Shown here in pieces: positions 37,769 through 47,000 of a stretch of DNA of 64,000 nucleotides; position 1 is the stretch's first letter, and each line of letters begins with the position of its first letter. This DNA comes from Legionella clemsonensis (lineage in GTDB: Bacteria > Pseudomonadota > Gammaproteobacteria > Legionellales > Legionellaceae). Below the pieces are notes generated by a model. That model made no database searches. It was given only the letters and a program-made list of their open reading frames with translations, and was not told the DNA's origin. The position numbers were made by a program, and so were the translations under genes. Where the stretch lies: positions 1,514,501 to 1,578,500 of the forward strand of contig NZ_CP016397.1 of assembly GCF_002240035.1 (NCBI RefSeq), written 5' to 3'.

Positions 37769-38475
37769 AAACTCGACCAGTTATTGCAATTACTTATTCA
37801 AATAATCAATCAAAAATTGTGATTGGCGCTATAAAATTGGCCATTTGGCTGTCAGGAGGAACATGTTTGTGCGTTAATACCAGGCAAAATCAGGATAATT
37901 TTAACTATGATGGTCTACTCCTTTGTGGTGGTGTGGATATAACTCCAGATCTCTACGGGAGTAGTAAAAAAGCTAATTATCTCTACGATTTTGAACGCGA
38001 CAAACTTGAACTTAAACACTTATTTTATGCTGAGCGACACAATTTACCAGTTCTTGGAATTTGCCGTGGTTGCCAATTAATGAATGTCTACAGAAAAGGA
38101 ACGCTTTATACTGATATTGAGAAAGTTTTTGAAGAGGCCCAATATCCTTCTCATTTATTAGGTTATCTCTTTTTCCGCAAACAAATTCAGATTAATCCCC
38201 GCAGCTTGCTATTTAAAATCACCCGAAAAATTTCATTAAAAGTAAATAGTATTCATAAACAATCCATTTTTAATCTTGGCCATAATCTTAAAATTGGGGC
38301 AATAGAAAAGAATAATATTATTCAAAGCATAGAAGATCCAAGCAAAAAATTTTTCTTAGGCGTTCAATTTCATCCTGAATTTTTAATTTATAAAATATCT
38401 TTTTTAAATTTGTTTAAAGAGTTTGTAAATTCCACGAGAAGAGGGGAAAAAGAAATTGATATAGGCCATCATTAA
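37765..38475 (+). CDS. Class-I glutamine amidotransferase-like hydrolase (peptidase C26)
   Basis: About 236 residues, starting at an ATGA overlap with the amidoligase gene. The catalytic elements are LLLCGGVDITPDLYG, the nucleophile elbow GICRGCQLMNVY (Cys), and VQFHPEFLIY (His-x-Glu), so the triad appears intact. The closest recognisable group is gamma-glutamyl-gamma-aminobutyrate hydrolase (PuuD) and folate hydrolase, family C26. It likely cleaves gamma-glutamyl amides or provides ammonia to the ligase. An in-frame ATG at 37729 lies inside the preceding gene and lacks support. Confidence 0.8.
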   Translation: MKTRPVIAITYSNNQSKIVIGAIKLAIWLSGGTCLCVNTRQNQDNFNYDGLLLCGGVDITPDLYGSSKKANYLYDFERDKLELKHLFYAERHNLPVLGICRGCQLMNVYRKGTLYTDIEKVFEEAQYPSHLLGYLFFRKQIQINPRSLLFKITRKISLKVNSIHKQSIFNLGHNLKIGAIEKNNIIQSIEDPSKKFFLGVQFHPEFLIYKISFLNLFKEFVNSTRRGEKEIDIGHH

Positions 38476-38548
38476 TCTTCTGAACAAATCTAAACTAGTT
38501 AATACATAGCCTACACTGGACTTACTTAACATTTAGGCAGTTGGCGCT

Positions 38549-38580
38549 GGGCTCTTGATCAATTACTTAGGCAAGAGCCC
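38549..38580. terminator. Hairpin between convergent genes
   Basis: GGGCTCTTG (38549-38557) and CAAGAGCCC (38572-38580) form a perfect 9-bp stem with a 14-base loop between the convergent amidotransferase-like gene and the membrane protein gene. No T-run follows on either strand, so it may be a weak bidirectional terminator. Confidence 0.5.
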
Positions 38581-38631
38581 ATCTTCCAAAACTACACTTT
38601 CACCTCACATTAATTTTTAAGATAAAATGAT

Positions 38632-40002
38632 CTATTGCATAGCCAATTTATTTCTTTCATCAAAAGTTTCTTCTCTTGTTTCTCTTCTTTTGGAAGCGGG
38701 ACTTCTGCCAAAAATAGAGTCATAATTATCTGGATTAACTGAAAGTTTATCTTCAATGTCTGATTCTTTACTGTATTTTTTTACTAATTCACGCACATAA
38801 TCCCTATCTTCATCAAGATATAAATCAGGATCAATTTCATCGCGATTAAATTCAAGGCGATAACGATTGTCAACCTGTTTGTTACGATTGACGTACATAT
38901 ATATACCGGAAATAAGCAAAGTAACGCAGGCAACTGCGGCAAATGCAGCAGGAATTGCTAGCGCTATTATAGGGGCAGCAAAAAGAACTGGGGGTAAAAA
39001 CATACTCACGGCACTTAATACAATTAAACCAATTAGTCCACCAAGACCAATCAAAGGCACTTTGGTGAAACCAAACATATTTCTATCCGAATTGGCATAC
39101 CACGCCGCACGCTCTGCCTTTGTTGGACACATATATTGAAGCCCAGTAGTTTGATATTCATTGGACCCGATCCAAATAAATTCTTCACCTTGTTCTATAT
39201 ATTCACGTGCTTTTTTGCGGGCATAAAATTCTGCCCCCACAGCGATCAATGGCATTGCAATCATCATAATGGGTAATATAAAAGTCGCTATCGGTACAAA
39301 AAAAGCAGTAATTGTTGCCGCGACTGTAAAAAGAATAGTAGCAATTATAACAGGACCAAATGTAGCCGCTACGCCCCAGGCGATGCCTTGTGCAACTTTA
39401 TCATTTGTTCTTAATAAGCTCGTCTGTTGGGGTTGATGTCCTAATAAAAAATAAGGTAAGTTAGCATGGGTTGCAAAAATATCATTTACTACACCATACA
39501 GAATTCCGCTTAAATAAACAGAAGCACCCACAAACAATCCTGTGGCAATTGCCGTAAGCCAAAAAGGTGCAGTAAAAAACGCGGTGGCCATAAAAAAAAG
39601 AATAATAAGTGCAGATGCAGCGACACCCACAAAACCATTACGTAATAATTTATGTAAAATGTCATCTGGGGGTAATTCTTGTCCCTTTATTTGGGGGTTG
39701 CGATACAGAATTCGATAAAGGCCACGCTCCTTTAGATAATTGATAGTTGTTCTGTCTTTATCCCTTGCTTCTAAGTCAATAATCAATTGATTAACTATTG
39801 TAATGGCTTCTTTTAAATTTTCCCTATTGCTTAGATTTAATTGAGACGTTGCAATTAAATTATAAATCTCATTCTGTTTTGCAAGTTTATTTTTTGCATC
39901 CTCAAGAATAAAGTTTAAAATGTTTATTTGTTCTTTTTCCGTAAGCCTTCCCTTACCATATTGTTTTATTGATGCTCTCAACTCAGTTTCTGACATTGCC
40001 AT
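38632..40002 (-). CDS. Multi-pass membrane protein, putative effector
   Basis: A 456-residue protein with no recognised family. Residues 1-115 are soluble and charged. Four or more hydrophobic segments follow, in pairs: around 122-150, 152-172, 215-260, and 318-368 (glycine/alanine-rich, such as FGFTKVPLIGLGGLIGLIVL). A soluble acidic tail (DRDYVRELVKKYSKESDIED) ends in ETREETFDERNKLAMQ, with a Glu cluster near the terminus as seen in many Dot/Icm substrates. The start ATG has GAGGGG five bases upstream. It lies between other accessory genes. Effector status is inference from context and tail composition. Confidence 0.6.
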   Translation of the reverse strand: MAMSETELRASIKQYGKGRLTEKEQINILNFILEDAKNKLAKQNEIYNLIATSQLNLSNRENLKEAITIVNQLIIDLEARDKDRTTINYLKERGLYRILYRNPQIKGQELPPDDILHKLLRNGFVGVAASALIILFFMATAFFTAPFWLTAIATGLFVGASVYLSGILYGVVNDIFATHANLPYFLLGHQPQQTSLLRTNDKVAQGIAWGVAATFGPVIIATILFTVAATITAFFVPIATFILPIMMIAMPLIAVGAEFYARKKAREYIEQGEEFIWIGSNEYQTTGLQYMCPTKAERAAWYANSDRNMFGFTKVPLIGLGGLIGLIVLSAVSMFLPPVLFAAPIIALAIPAAFAAVACVTLLISGIYMYVNRNKQVDNRYRLEFNRDEIDPDLYLDEDRDYVRELVKKYSKESDIEDKLSVNPDNYDSIFGRSPASKRRETREETFDERNKLAMQ

Positions 40003-40186
40003 AGTAGCCCCTCATAAAAAGAAGGCATTATACTAACTTTGAACATAAAGATCAATATTTAAGCACCTGGCTTGCAATGGCTCATGATGAGAGATAAACT
40101 ATTTCAAGTTTGTTAATTACAAAATCATTCTATTTGTTTAGTGTGAACGTATATTTAGGGGCAAAGGGACGAATACACCCCTTTAT

Positions 40187-41008
40187 TTAAAGCATATCCA
40201 TTAATTTTAATGCAATTTGATTTTTAGAGAAGCAGCCAAATTTATCGCGCAAATTCTCAAAATGTCGTTCGATGGTTCGTCTTGAAACATCCAATAATTT
40301 TGCAGTTTCTTCCGAAGTTTTTCCTTTGATGTACCAAAATAATACCTCTCTTTCGCGAGGAGTGATTTGTATTTTAGACTCGGCTGAATAGAACATAGTG
40401 GGTAACGTATGATCCATGATGCCATTTTGTTTAAAGGAAGAATTCCACAGATGAATAAACTCGGCATATTTGTTATCTTGAAGACTATTTGCATCAAATT
40501 TATCACGAATAAAGGTAATTTTGTCTTCAAAATAACTGCTAAATTTTTTAAATATTTCAAGATTATTTAAGTAAACATGATTTATATCACGTTTTCCGAG
40601 TGGAGCATCAAATGAATATAATTTAATTCTATTGTAGTCAGCAATTTCCAATATTCGAAAGGAATGTCCATATTCAAAATGGTTAAGTAGTTGAAACACA
40701 GGCGCACTGTATTGTTTATACTCCTCTTGATAGATATCAATTAAGTAAAAACCATTTTTGGGATAGGTTTTTAATATGCTAATAGGAGCAGTTTCAACCA
40801 GTTGTTGATGAATGCATCGTTCAAAATATTTACTATCAGTTCCTAACCAAATAAAATTACCTGTGTCGTTCATTTCCACATAACTGAAATGATTAATACC
40901 TGTTACTTTAAACAAATCTTTGCACAAATGGGTAACAAAATCAGTGTAATTAATTAATTCAGTTGCATTTATTAGCTCGGTAGACATATTTGTAATATTT
41001 AAAGACAT
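40187..41008 (-). CDS. LuxR-family transcriptional regulator
   Basis: A 273-residue regulator. The C-terminal LuxR helix-turn-helix is clear: ITPREREVLFWYIKGKTSEE, then TAKLLDVSRRTIERHFENLRDKF. The closing CFSKNQIALKLMDML is typical of Legionella LuxR-type regulators. The N-terminal 180 residues may form a PAS/GAF-like or autoinducer-type sensor (YTDFVTHLCKDLFKVTGINHFSY), but no acyl-homoserine-lactone ligand motif can be claimed. It is divergent from the Gln-rich secreted protein gene. It is a possible regulator of the neighbouring accessory genes; this is not shown by the sequence. Confidence 0.85.
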   Translation of the reverse strand: MSLNITNMSTELINATELINYTDFVTHLCKDLFKVTGINHFSYVEMNDTGNFIWLGTDSKYFERCIHQQLVETAPISILKTYPKNGFYLIDIYQEEYKQYSAPVFQLLNHFEYGHSFRILEIADYNRIKLYSFDAPLGKRDINHVYLNNLEIFKKFSSYFEDKITFIRDKFDANSLQDNKYAEFIHLWNSSFKQNGIMDHTLPTMFYSAESKIQITPREREVLFWYIKGKTSEETAKLLDVSRRTIERHFENLRDKFGCFSKNQIALKLMDML

Positions 41009-41171
41009 AAATAAACGGCTTCCATTAAACTGTACAATAATTTAACACATTGTTGATGATTGATCAAGGTTTTATTTTATTTTAAAGTAGCTGAAAATTG
41101 AATCTTGCGTTCAATAGAAAAACCGCTAAAGTAGAAGTAATATTTTTTCTTTCACTATCAAGGAGTTCACC

Positions 41172-41507
41172 GTGAATAAAATAGGACTTTTTCTTTTTTC
41201 TATAGCAGGAATTACAAATATATATGCTGCTGCCCCAACTCAACTGTCAGGTTCAGCAGAACAGCAAATTCAACAATTGAATTCACAGTTACAAAATCAG
41301 CTAAAACAGTTGCAGACACAACAGCAACAACAGATTGATAAATTGAATTCGCAATTACAGGCTCAAATGAAACAAATGCAAACACAGTTACAGCAACAGA
41401 TTCAAACTGTAAATGCACAAACTCAAAATCAAATCAAACAAGTACAGACTGAGCTGCAGAAACAAATTCAGCAAGTGCAGCAGCAAGCAATGCAATCAAA
41501 AAATTAA
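41172..41507 (+). CDS. Secreted Gln-rich coiled-coil protein
   Basis: A 111-residue protein with a signal peptide (MNKIGLFLFSIAGITNIYA). The mature part is almost entirely Gln-rich heptad-like sequence (QQIQQLNSQLQNQLKQLQ, QAQMKQMQTQLQQQIQ), a long periplasmic or secreted coiled coil. The start is a GTG with AAGGAG at good spacing. The DNA is locally repetitive and could vary in length. It converges with the SDR gene. The function is unknown. Confidence 0.75.
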   Translation: MNKIGLFLFSIAGITNIYAAAPTQLSGSAEQQIQQLNSQLQNQLKQLQTQQQQQIDKLNSQLQAQMKQMQTQLQQQIQTVNAQTQNQIKQVQTELQKQIQQVQQQAMQSKN

Positions 41508-41532
41508 CGGGTAAACCGGCAAGGAATTACTC

Positions 41533-42306
41533 TCATTTGCCATCTCTGTGAATATGATTTGCTGATGCTTGCACTGTTGGCATAACGGTCATTTCTGCTA
41601 TATCCACATGTGGAGGTCGAGTAATGCAGTAATAAACTGCATCAGCAATATCCTCTGCCAACAAGGGAGTAAAGTCTTCGTAGAATGCCTGGGCTTTTTT
41701 TCTATTGCCCCAACGAACTTCACTAAACTCCGTTTCCACGGCACCAGGTGCAATTTCAGTAATGCGAATAGGGCTCCCTAATAAATCCAGACGCATTGAT
41801 TTGGTAATTGCCCGCACAGCATGTTTGGTTGCACAGTAGACATTTCCTCCCGGATAACATTCTTGCCCAGCAATGGAGCCAACATTGACAATATGACCTC
41901 GACCGCGCTCCATCATACCGGGTAAAATACAACGACTTATATAAAGTAATCCTTTTACATTGGTATCAATCATTCTGTCCCAATTTTCAAGGGAGCCTTC
42001 TTGTATAGAATCGCTAGATAATGCAAGTCCGGCATTGTTAATTAATACATCAATCTCTTGCCAGGCAGAAGGTAGGGGAAGTAAAACTTGCTCCACATTT
42101 TCCTTGAAACGCACATCCAGTGACACAGGCAAACAGTCTACATTGTTGAAGCGATTTAATTCTGAAGCAAGTTGCTCTATACGCTCTGTTCTACGCGCAC
42201 AAAGAATAAGTTTTGCCCCCTTACTGGCAAAAAGACGTGCGCAAGCTTCACCTATACCACTTGAGGCGCCGGTAACTAAAATAATTTTATTTTTTATACT
42301 CTGCAT
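41533..42306 (-). CDS. Short-chain dehydrogenase, YdfG-like 3-hydroxy acid dehydrogenase
   Basis: A 257-residue SDR enzyme. The cofactor site is IILVTGASSGIGEACARLFA with an ARR stretch that favours NADP. The catalytic set is NNAG, the Ser in VGSIAGQ, and YCATKHA (YxxxK). The C-terminal part FSEVRWGNRKKAQAFYED and RPPHVDIAEMTVMPTVQAS closely follow YdfG, which oxidises 3-hydroxy acids and serine-type substrates and reduces malonic semialdehyde. It is monocistronic between the Gln-rich gene and the 55-residue gene. The gene symbol is withheld because substrate choice varies in this group. Confidence 0.88.
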   Translation of the reverse strand: MQSIKNKIILVTGASSGIGEACARLFASKGAKLILCARRTERIEQLASELNRFNNVDCLPVSLDVRFKENVEQVLLPLPSAWQEIDVLINNAGLALSSDSIQEGSLENWDRMIDTNVKGLLYISRCILPGMMERGRGHIVNVGSIAGQECYPGGNVYCATKHAVRAITKSMRLDLLGSPIRITEIAPGAVETEFSEVRWGNRKKAQAFYEDFTPLLAEDIADAVYYCITRPPHVDIAEMTVMPTVQASANHIHRDGK

Positions 42307-42460
42307 CAGGGATATCCTTAATGCTGGTTAATAAAGAGGGTTTATATTAATTGTTTTTTCTGTTGAATACAGTATCTGGCTAGTAAACGCATTTAATTTT
42401 GCGTACAAAAACTTTCTTCCCAACTATATAAATGATTGACGAGCTATGGGTAAAGCAATT

Positions 42461-42484
42461 GCAGGTTGGTAGGCACCAACCTGC
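42461..42484 (-). terminator. Terminator hairpin of the 55-residue gene
   Basis: GCAGGTTGGT and ACCAACCTGC form a perfect 10-bp stem with a 4-base loop (AGGC), 12 bp beyond the minus-strand stop codon. On the minus strand the stem is followed by AATTGCTTT, a modest T-rich tail. Confidence 0.7.
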
Positions 42485-42495
42485 TCTCTTATATA

Positions 42496-42663
42496 TTAAT
42501 ATTTTTTTTGGTCGCTGAATGGACGCTCTTGCTGGCCTTTGCTAGGTTGTTGGCCTTGTTTTTGACCAGATTGTCCCGGGGCTTGTTTTTTCTCATCTTG
42601 ATTACGCCATTTTTGTTCGCCCTGGTTTTGTGGATTCATTTTTTTATCTTCTTCCCTGTTCAT
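42496..42663 (-). CDS. Small hydrophilic Gln/Lys-rich protein (55 residues)
   Basis: A short gene whose plus-strand shadow looks hydrophobic. The minus frame reads MNREEDKKMNPQNQGEQKW and continues as a Gln/Gly/Lys-rich sequence ending PFSDQKKY. A GGAG ribosome site lies 6 bases before the ATG, and a 10-bp hairpin terminator follows the stop codon. The composition resembles small stress-related, intrinsically disordered proteins. I do not know the family. Ribosome site, terminator and isolated position together make it a convincing gene. Confidence 0.75.
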   Translation of the reverse strand: MNREEDKKMNPQNQGEQKWRNQDEKKQAPGQSGQKQGQQPSKGQQERPFSDQKKY

Positions 42664-42836
42664 GATAATCTCCTTGTTTGTTACGGGGTATTATTAAGTA
42701 TAGTCTAAGATTATCCTAGAAATTGAATTATGGCTTTAAAAGCCATTGCTGTGTCGTAGGAAAAATCATTTTATTACATACTAACTACTTGGTTATATAT
42801 TCGATTGATTTCATGCAATGATTGTCACACCCCAAT

Positions 42837-43811
42837 TTATTTCCTCTTCCCAAATTGAGATGGCTTTAATTTTTTATGGGTTATCATAAATCCAGGAATC
42901 ATGGGTAACCAATAGGTTAAACCTCTGAAAAGAATAGTAGCAGCCAAGGCTGATTCGAGAGGTAACCCCAAGGCATATAGCATGCCTGTCATGCTGCCTT
43001 CAAATACACCAAGTCCGCCGGGAATCAAAGCGATTGATCCAACAGCCTGGGCAATCACTTGGACTGCAAAAATTAGTACAAAATCTAAATGAGTATTAAG
43101 TGCCAATAAAACCATCCATAAGGTTAAAGCATCAAAAAGGAAAATAGCGCCCTGTAAACAGATAGCGGGGATACTAACTATTGGCTGTAACAACATTTTA
43201 GGGTGAAGTTTTTTAATTGCTGACACGAATGATTTTAAGAGTTCAAATTTTTCCAAAAAACCAGGTAAGGCTTTATTGCGAATATGCGTCCATAAATAAA
43301 TAGCAGCGATAAAGATAAAGATCATGGTAGAAGTAAAAATAATAGTCAAAATAATAAGCGCTTTACCCAGGCTTTGATGAAGCCAAAGAATAATAATTGC
43401 CAGGATAAACGCTAAAAAGTAAGCAATTTGTCGACTAAAAACATTTAAAGTGACCGCAAAAGCGACTGATTTTTTAGAAATATTATGTTGAAGCAAATAC
43501 TGCGTCACCAGGGTTGTTCCACTTAAACCACTGGAAGGAATAGTTTGATTGACAAACAATTGAGATAAACTTAATAAAATCAGATTTAAGAAGGAAATTT
43601 TTTGATGCAAGCGCCATAAAGCTATCCACCAAACGCCTGCAAGGGCTCCATAGGTTCCTCCTTGAAAGAGTAAGGCCAATATAAACCAAAAAGGATTAAT
43701 CCGTTGTACTAGCTGAATAAAATTACTTAGCTCTGTAAATTGAAAATAAATAAGAATAATAGTGATTAAAAGTAGAAAACCAATAATCCATTTGTTAATT
43801 TTTAGCTTCAC
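42837..43811 (-). CDS. UPF0104/AglD-like integral membrane protein (LPG synthase TM region)
   Basis: A 324-residue protein with eight or so membrane helices and the pattern of the flippase-like domain family shared by AglD and the membrane part of lysylphosphatidylglycerol synthase. Typical stretches are QTIPSSGLSGTTLVTQYLL, the region GSIALIPGGLGVFEGSMTGMLYALG, and LFRGLTYWLPMIPGF. A glycosyl carrier or lipid flippase role is possible, but nothing proves it. No catalytic soluble domain is attached, and no glycosyltransferase partner is adjacent. Confidence 0.85.
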   Translation of the reverse strand: MKLKINKWIIGFLLLITIILIYFQFTELSNFIQLVQRINPFWFILALLFQGGTYGALAGVWWIALWRLHQKISFLNLILLSLSQLFVNQTIPSSGLSGTTLVTQYLLQHNISKKSVAFAVTLNVFSRQIAYFLAFILAIIILWLHQSLGKALIILTIIFTSTMIFIFIAAIYLWTHIRNKALPGFLEKFELLKSFVSAIKKLHPKMLLQPIVSIPAICLQGAIFLFDALTLWMVLLALNTHLDFVLIFAVQVIAQAVGSIALIPGGLGVFEGSMTGMLYALGLPLESALAATILFRGLTYWLPMIPGFMITHKKLKPSQFGKRK

Positions 43812-43940
43812 AAATAAAAGTAGTTCCTTGCATTAATTTTCCTAAGTATTTTATTCCATAATTCTAGTGAAAACCATCTTAATAATAGGCTCATTATATT
43901 GTTATTGATTAACAATAAACATATTTTCAAGACTTTCCAT

Positions 43941-43982
43941 GGGTAATTACACCCATCCAAACTCTCATCACATTGCATTAAT
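43941..43982 (+). promoter_or_regulatory. Palindrome plus -10-like element before the helicase/ankyrin gene
   Basis: GGGTAATTACACCC (43941-43954) is an imperfect palindrome. An extended -10-like TGC-ATTAAT (43974-43982) begins about 27 bp from its centre, 33 bp before the ATG at 44015. The same arrangement precedes both F-box-like genes. The centre-to-hexamer offset is 29.5 bp here versus 30.5 and 31.5 there. Confidence 0.55.
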
Positions 43983-44014
43983 ATATGCCAATTTGATTTT
44001 TATTTATTATTATC

Positions 44015-47000
44015 ATGAGTGACCTCTTTTATTGGCGAGAAGTTTTTGGTGAAGCGAGTTTATTATCCACGTTTGAGAGAGAGATAAAACAGCTTCTAGA
44101 GGGTGACTATAAGAGTCTTAAGCTGGAAAAACTTCATGGTATTTCCGGCGTTTCCATCTACAGTATTCGGGTCAATAGAGAGACACGCCTGTTATTTGCG
44201 CCGTATAACGAGCGATTGTATTTGCTCGATCCCGTCTACAAGCACGAGTATGCGAAAAATCGCTACTTAAGAAATCCTAGCTTATTAAAAACCCTCTTCA
44301 GCAAGCTTGATACTTCCATTGACATTCCGTTGGAAAAATTAACACTGGAGGCATGCAGTCCTGCCGAAAATGAAGCGCTGGAAAAGCAATTGTCCAGCAG
44401 CAAAGAAAAAAGTCGCCTGATTGCCCTGGATTACTACAAAGAAAATTTCATTCGCTTAAGTACACCACAAGAGCAAGCCTTGCAGGCCAAATTGCCTGCA
44501 TTGGTCTATGGTCCCGCGGGTTCGGGTAAAACTTGTGTGGCTTTTTTGGCGCTGGCTGATTACCTCAAGCGTATGAATCAGCAAGAGTCGAGGCCTATTC
44601 TCTATGTTAGCCGTTCTGCATTGCTGGTTGCACAGATGAAAGCACAGTGGGAGAGTAACGCTGAAGAAAAGCGACGTGATAGTGTTGTCTTTCTGACCTA
44701 TGAGGAATTATTTAAGAAGCATTGTGCAGAAAAAGGAAAACCTCTGGCAGATATCTCTTTGTTTAACGATTGGCTCACCAAGACTCTCAAGCAGGCCCAG
44801 TTTAAAACATTGGCTGGCTCACTGACTGCGGAAGAAATCTGGCGTGAGTTTAGAATTCGTTCAGGTTACACGCCAGAGGACTACATCCAATTAGGCACAC
44901 GCCAAAGCAGTGTCAATGAAGAACAACGCCAGTTGATTTGCCAACTCTACACTACATTTCTCGCGGCTTATCTCACCAGCGAGCTTACTCCCATTGCCAC
45001 CGCCAAGTCTTACCCCATGGTGCTGGTGGATGAAGCACAAGACCTTTCTTTCGCGCAACTGTATAGTCTTTATCAATTGGCTGACGAGAACAATATCGCT
45101 TATTTTTTAGGTGACCACCAGATTCTCTTCGATGGCAAATCCCGACTACCCTTTCTGCGCCAGTTATTTCATAAAGCACAACAGCCGTTTAGCGAATATC
45201 AATTAGCAGCAAGCTACCGTTGCTCCAGGCTCGTTGTGAAGGTCACCAATGCACTCATTCAACTCAAATATCAGGCCACCGGTGGTGCTGCTGATAAAGT
45301 CGAGCTGGGACAGATTACCTCGGCCAAAGAAGACAACGACCGTGGAGAACTCCTTTGGCTTGATACTAACAGCGAGGAATTAAAGGCACTGCAACAGGAA
45401 GCGCTCAGCAATGCCAGATTTGCCGTGGTTGCTTTCCCTGAGTTTATTAAGGAAGCAAGAGAAACCTTTAAAACGCCTTTAGTCTTCACCCCTGAGCAAA
45501 TTAAAGGGTTGGAATATGACACCATCCTTTTCTGGCGTCCCCTCGATGGTAAAGACAGCGCTGCTGCTTGTGCCAAACTGAAAGAGAAGAAAGGCACGGT
45601 CAATACCACAAGTCATCTCCCTAAAGCAGGGGAAGGGGATGACTCTTGCCTTCCTTATTTTAACGGCTTCATTACCGGCGTTACGCGTGCTGAGCGAAGG
45701 GTTGTCTTCGCTCAAAACAAGACACATCGTAACGAGCCGCTGTACCATGCCTTAAATCCTGCGTTTATCAATGAAAATCAACAAGCTACACCACCCCAAA
45801 ATACCCCCATACCCCAATCAACCACCCAAGACTGGGAAAACGAGGCGCGAAAATTAGTACTGCAGGGCAATGAAACCCAGGCTTGCAATATCTTTCAGAA
45901 CAAACTCGGTCGTACGCAAGAAGAGTTTAGAGCATTTCAAAAACTAATAATGAATGCCTTACCTGCAGCAGAAATAACAAAAAAAGAAAGAACTAATTCT
46001 GAAGAAAATAAAATGCAGGAAGAAAATTCCTTTACAGAAACAGAAAAGAATGTTCAAGAAGAGCAATTTCAAATTCATAAAAAGAAGAAAAAAGTAAAAT
46101 CATTGTCTCCACTGCAACAATTAATGAATAATTTTTCTGAAAAACAGTTAACTGCTACACTCTCAACTTATCCCTTTGAAGAAATATTATTGCAAGCTAC
46201 AGCAATTCCCGATCAAGTACCAAGAAAATCTCAAACGTTATTAGAATTTGCCCTAAGTAACCGTAATCGTACTCAATTATTCCTTAAAGTGATTATAAAT
46301 GATCACCAATTAACTGCGAATTTTATTCGAACTTATCTTCAAATTTCGGAGTTTTATAATAAAAGTTATTCTCCCAAGTGGTCTGGCAAAAAACTTTTCC
46401 TCCAGTTTTGTCAACTGGTAAATAAAGTTTCTGAGTTTACAATAGTTAGCAACCTCTATTTAGTCCACTTTGCTGCAGCACTAGGTGATATTGATTATAT
46501 TAATTTTCTGCATAAGCTAGGAGCGGACTTCGATAAACCAGATGCTAACAGTGTGACCCCAATTTTTGTTGCTGCTAAAAATGGCCATGCCTATGCGGTT
46601 GCGAAACTTTATGAATTAGGTGCGGATCCTAATAGAGCAAGAATTGGTGGAGCTACGCCTGCCTTTGTTGCAGCTCAGATGGGCTACAATGAGGTTATTA
46701 AAATACTTGCTCAATGCAGGGCAAACCTTAATCAAGAGAATAGCTTAGGCTCCACACCAGCCATTGCTGCTGCCGAAATTGGACGTGTTGACACGCTTGA
46801 AACGCTTTTTAAATGTGATGCTGATCTTAATAAACCAAACAAGAGGGGAGCTACTCCTGTTTTTATCGCAGCTCAAAGTGGTCATGTCGATGCAGTTGCT
46901 AAACTGCATGAATGTGGGGCTGACCTAGATAAATCCAACACGAATGGAGCCACTCCTATCTTTATTGCGGCTCAAAATGGCTATGCCAACGTCGTAGCGA

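Noticed and set aside
42466-42708. An 80-codon plus-strand frame coding a very hydrophobic protein
   Set aside because: It is the antisense shadow of the 55-residue hydrophilic gene, which has a ribosome site and terminator.
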